22,040 nucleotides of DNA from Guillardia theta CCMP2712 (taxonomy: Eukaryota; Cryptophyceae; Pyrenomonadales; Geminigeraceae). Below are positions 10,471 through 19,506 of the stretch, piece by piece (positions within the stretch are counted from its first letter, which is position 1; the number at the start of each line of letters is the position of its first letter). The position numbers were made by a program, and so were the translations under genes. Below the pieces are notes generated by a model. It saw only the letters and a list, made by a program, of their open reading frames with translations, ran no database searches and had not been told where the DNA came from. The DNA is taken from positions 367,516-389,555 of the forward strand of contig NW_005434592.1 in NCBI RefSeq assembly GCF_000315625.1, in the 5' to 3' direction.

Positions 10471-10672
10471 CTTTCTTTTTTTTCCTAGCCCTCAATTTAT
10501 TGAAATGCTTCTATTGCCTGGCAACAATCCCAATCGATGCGTTTTTTTCTTGATCTCTTTTATTATTATTAATATGTTGAAGAACATGAAGAACGCATCG
10601 ATTGGGATTGTTGCTAGACAATGGAATGCAAATCCAATAAATTGAGCGCCAGGAAAAAAGAAAACGAGTCTA
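10463..10672. mobile_element. Fold-back (MITE-like) element related to the satellite
   Basis: Two long inverted arms face each other: about 10463-10545 on the left and 10589-10672 on the right. The inner 23 bp, including CAACAATCCCAATCGATGCG, are exactly inverted at 10521-10543 and 10591-10613. The outer parts (CTCAATTTATTG and the flanking T/C tract) match with mismatches and small gaps. The centre is about 45 bp of AT-rich DNA. The inner arm is the same sequence as the satellite core, so the element is probably either parent or product of the array. No transposase is present and no target-site duplication could be assigned. Confidence 0.65.
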
Positions 10673-10724
10673 CCCCTCCATCCTCATTTCATTTGCACCC
10701 CTACCCACACCTGACCAAAACTCT

Positions 10725-10885
10725 TTACTCAAAGTTAAGTTAAAAATCAGTAGCAACTAGTGGGCAGATTCCCGGGCCGGCCCGCGGGCAGGGCTGGGGC
10801 AACACTGAGTGGCCGGGCCCGTGCCCATCATAGTATGTCACTTGTCACCCTTCATTTATTACTCAAGGTTAAGTTAAAAATCAGT
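10725..10885. repeat. 27-bp direct repeats flanking a GC-rich island
   Basis: The copies at 10725-10751 and 10859-10885 differ by one base (core AAGTTAAGTTAAAAATCAGT in the first). Between them lies about 107 bp including a strongly GC-rich block, with the perfect palindrome CGGGCCGGCCCG at 10773-10784. The flanks are AT-rich. This could be a small insertion with a long target duplication, or a segmental duplication. It also lies some 200-370 bp upstream of the thioredoxin gene and could be regulatory. Confidence 0.75.
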
Positions 10886-11090
10886 GCGACACAATGCCTC
10901 AATCCCCGTGGTCGCAGTTGATGCCCTAGAATGACGAGGACTGATAGGAATATCATTTCAGAGACAACGATGCATGCCCAACGGACGAAAGCGAGCAGAC
11001 TAGAACTTGTTGTTTGTACTCTCTTAGATGATATGAAAAGGGGGAAATCGGGATAGTGCTGCAAAGATGTATAATTAACGCCTTTCTCAG

Positions 11091-11866
11091 ATGACATCGT
11101 GGAATCTTTTCTTTCTTGTTTTCATCCCGACAATTTTGTGTCTAGATGAAGTAGCATTCAAATCCCTTTCACCATCGGATGAGAATCAAGTTGTCTTATT
11201 GTACAGGGGTGGTGATGAACAAAGCGAGAAAGCGATCGATGCTGTGAGCCAAGCTGAAGTTGCATTAAAAGGAATGAATTTCCCAGAAATGGCAAACATG
11301 AAATTTTTGAAAGCTGATGCGAGGAAGGGTGATAATAGTCGTGAAATGGAATTGAAAGGAATCAGCAATTTTCCTATGCTTTTTGTAGCTGTTCAAGGAC
11401 AAGGAATGGGTAATGACATTGTTGGATTGTTCCTTCAGTGGCTTAATTTTGATTAGATAGGTATCTGCGCGAGCTATCCTCTCAAAATATTGTAGAATTC
11501 GTTCGTGTTAAGTTTGAAAACACTACGGAGGAAGATGTTTTTCCATTCAACGAAGAGGTTCCCTTGTATTGCTGCATGCATTTCTATTCCAATTCCCTGT
11601 ACAGCTCATTACGGACGAATATCCTACGCTGGTAAAGTTCCACGAGAAATGGTGCACAAGATGCCAGAGCATGAAACGGGCATTTGAATATGCTGCGAGC
11701 CAGACCCTGGGAAAAGTAATGTTTATGGAGGTTTGTCTGGCAGTAACCGTTCTGTAGTTCTAAGCGAATGACAGGTGGAATGCTCGCTCTCTGTTGAGTC
11801 TCAGAAGTTTTGTAACAAGGTTACTCCCAACCTCTACAAACATAGATTTTATCCCCCTCCCCACCC

Positions 11867-11942
<76 letters not shown>

Positions 11943-12179
11943 ACCACCACCACCACCGCCACCGCCACCATTTGAAACTCACACCTTGACATTGTTTTAC
12001 AGCATCACGTGAATGGATTTCCCACAATCAAACTGGTAGGAGGAAGTATCAAACATCCAATCCTATATTCAGGAGAAAGAAGCGTACAGGTCAATGCACA
12101 CTGCTATTGTGCCGGGGTAATGTTGTTGCAGGGGTTGTTGGATTTTCTAGGAGAGCATGTTCCAGAGACTCGGGAATAA
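11091..12179 (+). CDS. ER thioredoxin/PDI-like protein, two Trx-fold domains, 241 aa
   Basis: PDI-family proteins catalyse thiol-disulfide exchange in the ER lumen. Exons: 11091-11409, 11457-11557, 11605-11730, 11775-11819, 12003-12089, 12132-12179; phases agree and introns are 47, 47, 44, 183 and 42 nt. A signal peptide is evident (LFFLVFIPTILCLDEV). The first domain (about 18-125) has a Trx-like pattern (VVLLYRG, FPMLFVAV) but no CXXC, like a redox-inactive b domain. The second (about 140-240) has VKFHEKWCTRCQSMKRAFE with active site WCTRC in place of the classic WCGHC, then the cis-Pro loop VNGFPTIKL, and ends YSGERSVQGLLDFL. An extra Cys pair lies at VECS and KFCNK. There is no KDEL-type retention signal at the C-terminus (PETRE). 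Family assignment is firm, orthology is not. Confidence 0.88.
11870..11970. repeat. (CA)n and (CCA/CCG)n microsatellite inside an intron
   Basis: About 70 bp of uninterrupted CA dinucleotide (11871-11940) runs into about 30 bp of CCA/CCG triplets. It lies wholly in intron 4 of the thioredoxin gene (11820-12002) and accounts for why that intron is about four times longer than its neighbours. Open frames across it are artefacts. Confidence 0.97.
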
Positions 12180-12416
12180 CGCATAGAAGAATTTTTCTTT
12201 CCAATTTTATAAACCGATTGTGCACATGTTATCGTGTCCATTTTCTAGTTGCATAGGTGGATATGATGTGAATGAGCAAATCTAACCATATTCATTTCCA
12301 ACTAGTCGTCACCAGGAGGAGATAGGAGCAAGGCGAGACATTCAGTGCTATGTTCAAATTGAAAGGGGTAAGAGAACTGATAGCAACTTCGATTGTAGAT
12401 CGTTTTCAACAACCAT
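12180..12416. other. Convergent intergenic spacer
   Basis: About 240 bp between the 3' ends of the thioredoxin gene (plus) and the membrane-protein gene (minus). AT-rich, with no gene seen. Confidence 0.5.
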
Positions 12417-13136
12417 TCAAATCATTTTCGGTTTCACTGTTGAAGTGGGTGTTGCAATGTCCATTTCTGAATTCAGCTTCTGTTCTTTCTGCACTGACAC
12501 TTCATTCTTGGAAACGATATCTTGCTCAAAGCCCCTCCGGATGATCTGAAGAATCTGCTCTTGTAAGATTTCTTCCTTGCCCTTCTTTAGCGAGATAGCT
12601 GAGGCAATTGCTGGTGTCTCATTTAGGGCAAGCTCCTCAAGCTTGGTTTTGGTTCTTTCCAACGTCGTTTGCAAGCCCTCAACAACTTTGTTTAATCTCT
12701 CGGCTTCGTCCTCGCCCTCACCTTTGATCCGAACCAGTTTGATGGTCAAAACCAACAGGAGCGACGCTAGCCCGATGTTGAGTAGTTCATCCCTGTGAGA
12801 GGCAACGAACTCTTGAAAGGTCGAGCCGATTCTATGTTTTGGGGTTGTATTTGTAGTGATTCTCCTCACGCTATGCAGAAGAATGCCACCCGGCACTGAG
12901 AAGTTCCTCCCTGAATTTGAGATCCCTCGATGTGGAATGACGCTTGCACTGTAATGCAGGCTTTTGAACCTTACTGGGCGGAGTGCATCCCTTAGCAAAC
13001 TCGTAGGAGGAAAAGAGAAGGTAAGGGGCATTGGCGAAGCCAGAAGATTGAGGCATGGAGGAGGGAGACGGAACGGGCGAGCAATAAACGCTGTCACTGT
13101 TGACAGAACCGGCGCACGCGACCAAGCTGAGGACAT
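12417..13136 (-). CDS. Putative organelle membrane protein with coiled coil, 239 aa
   Basis: A single-exon ORF with an ATG start at 13136. The first ~100 residues are rich in Arg, Ser, Ala and Pro with almost no acidic residues (ARPFRLPPPCLN, RDALRPVRFKS), which suggests a mitochondrial or plastid targeting presequence. A hydrophobic segment, LLNIGLASLLLVLTIKLV, follows at about 117-135, probably one membrane span. After it comes a charged helical region with heptads (RLNKVVEGLQTTLERTKTKL), consistent with a coiled coil. I do not recognise a family. It is transcribed divergently from RPC11 across a 209-bp spacer and ends convergently with the thioredoxin gene. Confidence 0.65.
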   Translation of the reverse strand: MSSAWSRAPVLSTVTAFIARPFRLPPPCLNLLASPMPLTFSFPPTSLLRDALRPVRFKSLHYSASVIPHRGISNSGRNFSVPGGILLHSVRRITTNTTPKHRIGSTFQEFVASHRDELLNIGLASLLLVLTIKLVRIKGEGEDEAERLNKVVEGLQTTLERTKTKLEELALNETPAIASAISLKKGKEEILQEQILQIIRRGFEQDIVSKNEVSVQKEQKLNSEMDIATPTSTVKPKMI

Positions 13137-13345
13137 CTTCTAGTGGTATAATGATCACCGGCCCAATTTGGTCACAAAAGGTGGGTAGGGGTCATTTACA
13201 GACCAAAGTCTGAGCCCGTGCATTGAGCAGAGAAGCAAAACAAGGATCTGCGTGAGGGAGACTGGAACAGCTTCCCTCAGATGTGCCTTCGTTTGAACTC
13301 TAGTCGGTAGGGTCAAGTCAACTCCGATTTTCATTATTCGTGGCC
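13137..13345. promoter_or_regulatory. Shared divergent promoter region
   Basis: 209 bp separate the ATG of the minus-strand membrane-protein gene from the ATG of RPC11, so both promoters must lie here or overlap the coding regions. I see no unambiguous TATA box or factor site. Call is by position only. Confidence 0.45.
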
Positions 13346-13824
13346 ATGTTTTGTCCGTATTGTGCAAATCTTCTTGTGGTAGAGCCTGCAAGCCAAGGCA
13401 TGAGATTTGCTTGCAAGACTTGTCCCTATGAGCATAAAATTTTGAAAAAGATCAAGAAAACAACACCTTTAGAACAAAAGAAGGTGACAGAGGGTTGCAA
13501 GGCTGTACTTGTGAATGATATGGCCGCCATTTGCAGGTGGACGATGTTCTTGGCGACTCGTTTGCAAATGCTTCCATGACAGATGTGATCGGTGGATGCC
13601 CTAAATGCGGTGAGAAGTGTCCTAGACAGGCAGAGTCGTGGTGTTAAGTTGTACACTACAGGACATCCTAAGGCCTACTTCTTTTCGATACAGATTCGCT
13701 CAGCCGATGAGCCGGCCACTCGGTAAGAGATGCAAGGTTGAATCTGAGAGCCTGACATGCTGCCAGATTTTATCGATGTGCAAGAGGGGCTGAGTGCACA
13801 TACACTTGGAAAGAGGACAACTGA
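13346..13824 (+). CDS. RPC11: RNA polymerase III subunit RPC11 (POLR3K/Rpc11), 109 aa
   Basis: RPC11 is the small Pol III subunit needed for RNA 3' cleavage, termination and reinitiation. Exons: 13346-13483, 13537-13609, 13662-13722, 13767-13824, with introns of 53, 52 and 44 nt in consistent phases. The N-terminal zinc ribbon has MFCPYC and ACKTC (Cys pairs at about 3/6 and 24/27). The C-terminal TFIIS-like ribbon has GGCPKCGHPKAYFF, the hallmark IQIRSADEP catalytic hairpin, then FYRCARGAEC. The protein ends KEDN. Length matches the ~108-110 residues usual for the family. Initiation at 13346 gives the expected MFCPYC start. RPB9 and RPA12 share the architecture, but the TCPYEH linker and the length favour RPC11. 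Confidence 0.95.
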
Positions 13825-14081
13825 TCAAGAACAAGAATGTAACGTGATACTCATAAACCAACAGCTTCAATTCACGCTCTTCAACTCCTAATCCCGGATT
13901 CAGAGTTGAAACCAAACTGTTAACAACACCAAAACAGATTGGTTTCAAAGAAGATCGTCCATTTCATCATCGGGATCTGTAGCTTGCTTCTGATCAGTCC
14001 CTTCTGTCTTGCGTGCTGTCGACGCTTGTTTGGATGCACTTACTCTGAAAAACATTCAGCTGAAAAGACTACAGGCTACTT
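13825..14081. other. Convergent intergenic spacer
   Basis: About 260 bp between the stop codons of RPC11 (plus) and gamma-SNAP (minus). No gene or repeat seen. Confidence 0.5.
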
Positions 14082-15921
14082 TCACCTTGCTCCAGTCATG
14101 TCTGATGCACATTGCTCACAGACATTCTTGAGATTACTTGCCGCACGCGCGATCTGATTTGAATTGATGATTTGAGATAAATGTACGGAATACCTTGACC
14201 TGATTTTCAAGCAGCGTGAATGTCTGCGTCTTTGTCATCGACTCAACAGCCGCGCTATCCCCATCCTCGAAAGCCTGAGGTGAAATTAAAAGAGTCATCA
14301 GGATGAGAGATGATGCGCATAAAGAATCGAAAGCACCTGAATCAAATCACTCGCTGCTTGTCCTTCTCTTGTCATCATAAAATCGCCGAAGCTATCTCTT
14401 CATCGCATGTCACAGCCTTAAACATCCGGAATACCATCGCGGACCTGGCACTAGATGCCGCGACCATGTCCCCTTTAGAGAGCTTGTTTGAAGTGAGAAG
14501 GTTGCAGGAGCATCAGGTAGTTCACCAGAAGAACGACTACGCTTAGCTGTGCCTTGTACATGTAGTCCGTTTGGTCCAGAATCTGCACGGTGTTTCTCAG
14601 TCTCGCTTGAACGTTTGAGATTCTTGTAGCAAGTGAAAGGGGGTGAGGGGGGTGGAGGGACCTCAAAGTTGTGAATCATTCTCTTCAACAGCTGGATTGC
14701 ATCATCAACCTGAGTAAGTTTGTCAGAAGCTTTTGCTGGTTCTATGGATGTGAACCAACTTTGCGATGTCGCATCATGAGCCCAAGACCTTTTGTCATTA
14801 GCAATTAGAGAGAAACGTTACAAGACAAAGCTGGAATTCCAAGAACAAGAAAGAAAAAACATACATGCACGCCATGAGTCTCCAATGAAAATATGCTTTT
14901 CTTCATCTTCATAGATACTCATACTTTCCTGGACCGGAACAAATAAGGAGAACAATTATTGGCCATGATCGTGATGTACGAGATAAAGTTTGATTGCATT
15001 GTCGACGTCGTCCTCAGCAATAGCTCTATCGCACATCATGAATATAGAGCTAAGATCAAACGCAAGTACTTGGCTGCTTTCATGAGTGATTCTGCTGCTT
15101 TCTCAGCGTTCCCTGCTTCTCTATCTCAAGCGTCAACTTATGGAAGTATATCTCGTACAGGCACCTGTAAATGGCAGAAGCTTTTTTGTATCTATCGCAG
15201 CTGGTTGAGTTTTCTTTCAGGTCCCTAAGGATCTGCAGCAGCACATTATGCGAACTATGAAAGTAAAGAAGTTTTACATTAGCCGCATTCTCCATTGCAA
15301 CAGCTCCAAAAAACTGAGCTCCTGCCATGTATCTCAGAGATATAGAGTTGAACCTGGCATCCTTGAACCTCCTTTCACATGTGCATTGGAAGCGTCCTCG
15401 AAGGCTTTTACAGCATCGGACAACTTCTTTACCTGTCCAGCGAAAGAGTGAGCATTCTCCTAGCAGGTTTCGTGAGAAGGTCATATTGGTTGAAAAAATA
15501 TCAAAGTCATGTTGAGGGTTAGCAACGTAGGTATACAGCTGGGGAGCGAAGTATTTGTGCAGCCTTCTGGTAGCAATCAGCTGCCCTTTCATAATCAGGT
15601 TTTTTCCTGAAAAGCATGGACTTTTTGTTCATGCTAAAACAAATGAAATTACAAGAAAGCAGAAAAGAATCAAGAAGCATAGAACACATAAAGTTTCGTG
15701 GTTATGGACTGAGTGCATAGAAGAACCAAATGCACGATGAAACCAAAAGCAGAAAAATCAACAAACAATGCAACTCGTTTCAAAGAAAGGCAAACAAATC
15801 TGAGAAACAGATGTTGATAAGGAAAATTGTATCACAAAAAAACATGATATTGATGTGCATGGTGTTGAGCTTACTGTTTCTCCGCTTCCCTTAACAGCTC
15901 GTCGGCATCAGCTTTGGACAT
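14082..15921 (-). CDS. Gamma-SNAP-like vesicle fusion protein, 14 exons, about 292 aa
   Basis: SNAPs are TPR-like helical adaptors that bring NSF to SNARE complexes. Inferred exons: 15921-15875, 15633-15537, 15459-15369, 15321-15278, 15232-15165, 15120-15070, 15025-14980, 14928-14871, 14741-14662, 14582-14526, 14482-14445, 14391-14337, 14274-14200, 14153-14082. They sum to 293 codons, all in phase. Most introns are 43-79 nt; the first is 241 and the eighth 129. The protein starts MSKADADELLREAEK and has the gamma-type KKPDYERAADCYQKAAQ. The TPR-like helices that follow include AVAMENAANILRDL, SAIYREAGNAEKAAESL and DNAIKLYLESMSIYEDEEK. The late part has VVVLLLSKGDMVAASSA and TREGQAASDLIQAFEDGD, matching the order in animal gamma-SNAP (about 312 aa). 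The 14928-14871 to 14741-14662 junction is the least certain. I read it as a SNAP rather than a generic TPR protein. Confidence 0.82.
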
Positions 15922-16020
15922 TTTCCTCAGGTTTTGTCTGAGGCGGATTGCAAGGTTGTCAGTGACCCCGAAATGGAAGGATTCAACCTAAACCCGGTTT
16001 AGGATTCCCGGGAGCCTGGT

Positions 16021-16160
16021 ATCATGGCTGCGCGCCAGGTGTACGGGGGAAGCCGCAAAGGCGCGAGGAAGCTGTAAGCAAGGGTTTGGTATAGTTCAAA
16101 CAGCTTTCCGAATTTAGTTCTTCAGTATGGTGAAAGTAATCAAGGTTCGCAACATGCTAA
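16021..16160 (+). pseudogene. Degenerate copy of the 20.1-kb subtelomeric gene start
   Basis: This segment aligns with 20056-20187, the leader and first codons of the ORF starting at 20148. Shared landmarks in order are CATGGCTGC, GAGGAAGCTG/CAAGGAAGCTG, a TTCAAA-AGCTTTC block, TTCTTCAGTATG-TGAAA, and TTCGCAAC-TGCT. By eye identity is roughly 80% with small indels. The start codon of the right-hand copy (ATGG) reads TAG here, so this copy cannot start the protein. Similarity stops at a run of 13 C residues. Confidence 0.8.
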
Positions 16161-16173
16161 CCCCCCCCCCCCC
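16161..16173. repeat. Homopolymer C tract (13 bp)
   Basis: Thirteen consecutive C residues lie exactly where similarity to the subtelomeric segment ends, followed by pyrimidine-rich DNA. Possibly a junction scar or a sequencing-length artefact. Confidence 0.9.
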
Positions 16174-16550
16174 TCCTCTCCCAACCACTTCCACCACAAC
16201 TCTATGATCATTACAAAGTCCCTCAGCTGTACAGACTTGGCCCTTCTCTCTTGCCCATATTCTTCCATGATGTCCTGTTGACACTTCGTGAATCGAGCTA
16301 TCAGTGAATCCCCTCCTCGTCCTTGCGCAGCTTCGCAAGATTCTTCTTCCTGCTCGGCATCAGAGTCACATCCTCACACGAGCGAGCACTGACAGCTACT
16401 GCCGATAAAGTGTGCTAGCAGAAGTGGCGAAGGCGACTCTTTCAGCGTTCTGCTGAAGCATCATGAAATGTCAAGCACCAAGACACCGTCACCTTGGCAA
16501 CGAGCTGCAGAGAAGTTTGGGTGCTGAGCAAGTTGCCACAGGATCAACTT

Positions 16551-18879
16551 TCAAACCTCCAGCGGATCCTTTGCCACCTCCTTCCCCATGTTGTTGTTAG
16601 CCTCCGGTCGCTTGGGCGTCTGTGACTTCCCCGCCTCTTTGCGCATCGCAACAGCTTTCTCAAGCTCGTGAATGACTCTCTGTTGCGCTTTGACCTGCAG
16701 CCAGCACATGACTAACCAGGCTTGCCTCTTCCTCCAACGCCATCCTCTTCTGGCATGCAGCTGAGGCAATCTGCAGAGCGTTAGCTCGGGAGTGTGTCAA
16801 CTGCAGAGACCTGGTGCAGAGTTGCAAGCTTCTTTTCTTCGTCCCACTGCTTCTTGTCTTGCTGCTCTCCCATGTGAGCTCCTCACCACTTCCCTCCTCA
16901 CCTCACCTGCATCCTCCGCTGCTCAGCGACTGCGAGGGTCAAGAGAGAAGGGATGAACTTTGCTGTTGCTTGCTCGCCTGCGTGACATTACACCTTCAAC
17001 TCATCCTCGTCCTCAGCCTTGTCCTCATCCTCGTCCTCATCCCCACTGGGTTTGAGGGGCAGCACGACATAAGAGTTCTCGTTGCCTGATGCAAGTTTGC
17101 CGAACTTCTTTCCCGCTGTTCTCGCTCGATCAGCCCAGGACAAGACACCACACAGAGAGCCAAGATAAGCAGAAATGGAATGGAGCTTACCTTGCAGTCC
17201 TGCCTCATACTCTCTCGCATCCAGCTCGCCCTTGTCGTAGGCCTTAGCAGCGAGCTGGTTCCACTTTCAGTTCATCATGAGAGGAAAGGAGGAAGCTGAG
17301 CACCTCTCCCTCCTTGTATGCCCTTTCAGCATCCACGATGTTTTCTTTTTCCTTGTATACATCGGCCAGGCGCTGACTCCTTGCCCTCGATCGGACGATC
17401 CTCAGGAGCTGAGCGGCAGAAAGTTTCCCTTCTGAGGAAGGGAAAGAGGAAAGCGAAGGAGCTCTGGCATTGGCACCCTCTTGGTCGCTCGGCTTTTCCT
17501 TTGTACGCTCAGCTTTCAAAAAAGACGGCTTAGCCTTCTCCCCTCCCTGTTCCTTCTAGGCCAACTGCACCTTGGGAGGTTTCATCTTTCGCTTCAGCTG
17601 CAAGCTCCCTGTCGAGCGCTTCCCTTGCTCGCTGGATGGAGGTGGCGAGTTTGCTGTGTTGAGGAACTCTGGAAGTACCGCTGCTTACAACACTTCACAT
17701 CCCTATCATACCCTAGGCTCCTGCTCTCGCACCTCAACTTCCCCTGAGCCACTTCACGCGCGACTCTCTCCCTCTCTTCCGTCAGCCCCTCTGCTGAAGT
17801 CGAGCTTGAAGGAGCGCTGGCATGAGAGGATCAGCACCAGGAAGACTGGAAACATCATCTCCTTACCTCCCCACGCGCTCGAACTTCGTCCCTTTCATCC
17901 TCCCATGGTAAGCCTTGCGGATGCAGTCGAGGGGTGCGCGAACCAACGCGAGGAGCATTTGCTGCTCGCAGGTGTTGGATGCTCCTGGGGAGCAACGAAG
18001 AGGTCGCAGCTGGACATGTGAATGAGAAGCACTGATCCATCAAAGCCTCTCCCCGCACCTTCCTATCACCCTGTCCCGCTATCATGTTGGGCTTCGCTAT
18101 GGCGTGTGATACTGGCGGAGGTCGCAACATCGCCTTGATGACTCTGTTACCTGAGAAAGTCTGTTGCTGTGCAAGACTCTTTGAAGGATCGAAAGGCTTC
18201 CAGTCTTTTCTCATCTCCTGCCATGTCGGCCTGGCCCGCGGCTCTGGCCTTCCCTTCCCAGGCCCCTCCACGTCACCGTATGCTTTCCTCATCAACCGAG
18301 GGACATCGTCAGCACTGCTATCACTTCCATAGCCTCCGCCTCCTCTTACGGCAGCATGCAGTTTGAGTGGTTCTACAGCCCCAGCCCTCTGAGCTCCTCC
18401 CACTCTCTCTCTCTCGATCTTCCCCGCTAAGGATCCTTCCCAGAGTATGCTTAAGCTGCCTTCTGGCTCTTTCTCGCTCGTGCAAGATCCGGACGAGGCT
18501 CTTCTCGCTCAGCATCGTCCTTGTCGTCTCTCTCCCCATGCTTTCCTTCTCCTCCTCCCTCCTTGCCCCCAGCACCATCACCGCCACTGCGGCCGCAAGC
18601 AGCCATGGCCAAGTCTTTCCCCACTGCATGGTCGGCGAAAACCTGCAAGTCCATCCAAGGCAGTGTCGGATCAGTGATCAACAGGGTCTGCAAGCCTGTC
18701 AGCCTGAGGAAGTTGATGGCTGGTCTTTGAGTTGATAGTCTGCGCACAGGCCGTCGATTGACATAACCTCTTTCAGACAGGAGTCCCTCCGACAGGTTTG
18801 ATCTATGCCGTGTTATTGGGCTGAAGACTCGGAGGTTATCTGATCCACTCGTCATCTTGATTACCATCCGAGTGATCAT
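16551..18879 (-). CDS. Unrecognised charged multi-exon protein
   Basis: Proposed exons with matching phases: 18879-18495, 18426-18151, 17984-17867, 17804-17733, 17680-17571, 17512-17304, 17242-17191 and 17085-16994 (438 codons). Introns are 52-166 nt. More exons follow down to 16551, covering EEKKLATLHQ and QQRVIHELEKAVAMRKEA, but those junctions could not be resolved. The N-terminus is Arg-rich (NRRPVRRLSTQRP) and then has FLRLTGLQTLLITDPTLPW. A Gly/Glu/Asp-rich linker follows, then RLMRKAYGDVEG, PTWQEMRKDWKPFDPS, QQMLLALVRAPLDCIRKAY, several charged helices, and an acidic tract (SGDEDEDEDKAEDEDEL). The helical, charged, acid-tailed make-up suggests a nuclear or scaffold protein, but no domain is recognised. 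The start could instead be the Met at 18606. Confidence 0.6.
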
Positions 18880-19506
18880 AACTAGTAATTAGTGAACTTT
18901 TTTTTTAGTAAACCGTTCACAGACCGGGCCTTCCACGGTGCTACATAAACTCCACCGGTGCTTGAGACCTTATCCAACAGGGTGGGGTGATCACTGAAAT
19001 CTTAGTACCATACACAATTACTCAACGTTTACTTACGGCGTCCGATCTTTCGGAAATTCAGGGCCGAGATTACTACTGCTGACAGCGCCGGTATCGCGAA
19101 TCCAGCACAACAGCATATAGCACTTTGACTAAAGAGTCTTTACATTAGTTATAAAATGTATCGATCGCGATACCAAAATGTATATTCAAACTTTTCGCGA
19201 TACAATACAACAAAGGCCTTGGTCACGGTCGTCATTCAACAACTGCTTTTAAAACTGACACGTGAATTGTACACATGAGTGAGAATACTGAATATATTCA
19301 TAGCATTATTACTACTCAAATACTACCTGCGGTACAAAAGCTTGTGGAATATATATCCTTACGTGGGTTCTGATGACCGCCCCAGTACTCAGATCGAGAC
19401 CCCCATGTGTCACCCCAGCAGAACGCTGGTCACTGGAGGGGGTCACTAGTACTGTTTTACATTAGTACTGTTTTATTGCTACTGGGTACCTTTTTATTAT
19501 TCATAC
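18880..19506. other. Non-coding region at the inner edge of the subtelomere
   Basis: About 630 bp with no defensible ORF and no tRNA- or rRNA-like motif. Small structures include a 16-bp tandem pair at about 19448-19479 (TAGTACTGTTTTA core) and a possible hairpin around 19415-19450 in which GTCACCCC faces GGGGGTCAC. Confidence 0.5.

Larger units (their letters stand above)
15922..16550. other. Intergenic region carrying subtelomere-like debris
   Basis: It separates the start of gamma-SNAP from the 3' end of the next minus-strand gene. It contains a telomere-like inverted word at 15987-16003, a decayed copy of subtelomeric sequence at 16021-16160, and a 13-bp C tract at 16161-16173. The remainder up to 16550 shows no defensible gene. 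Confidence 0.6.

Noticed and set aside
11775-12027. Thr/His and Cys/Val repeat ORFs across the CA microsatellite
   Set aside because: Artefacts of simple repeat DNA inside an intron.
13155-13391. Minus-strand ORF containing WSVNDPYP, resembling WSANDPYP in the truncated gene at 19.8 kb
   Set aside because: It overlaps the RPC11 start and the divergent promoter, begins without a supported ATG, and a match of about seven residues is expected by chance among all frames of 22 kb.
18880-19500. Possible tRNA, 5S rRNA or snRNA in the inner subtelomeric spacer
   Set aside because: No B-box-like GGTTCGA context, no cloverleaf and no conserved 5S or U6 words could be found by eye.
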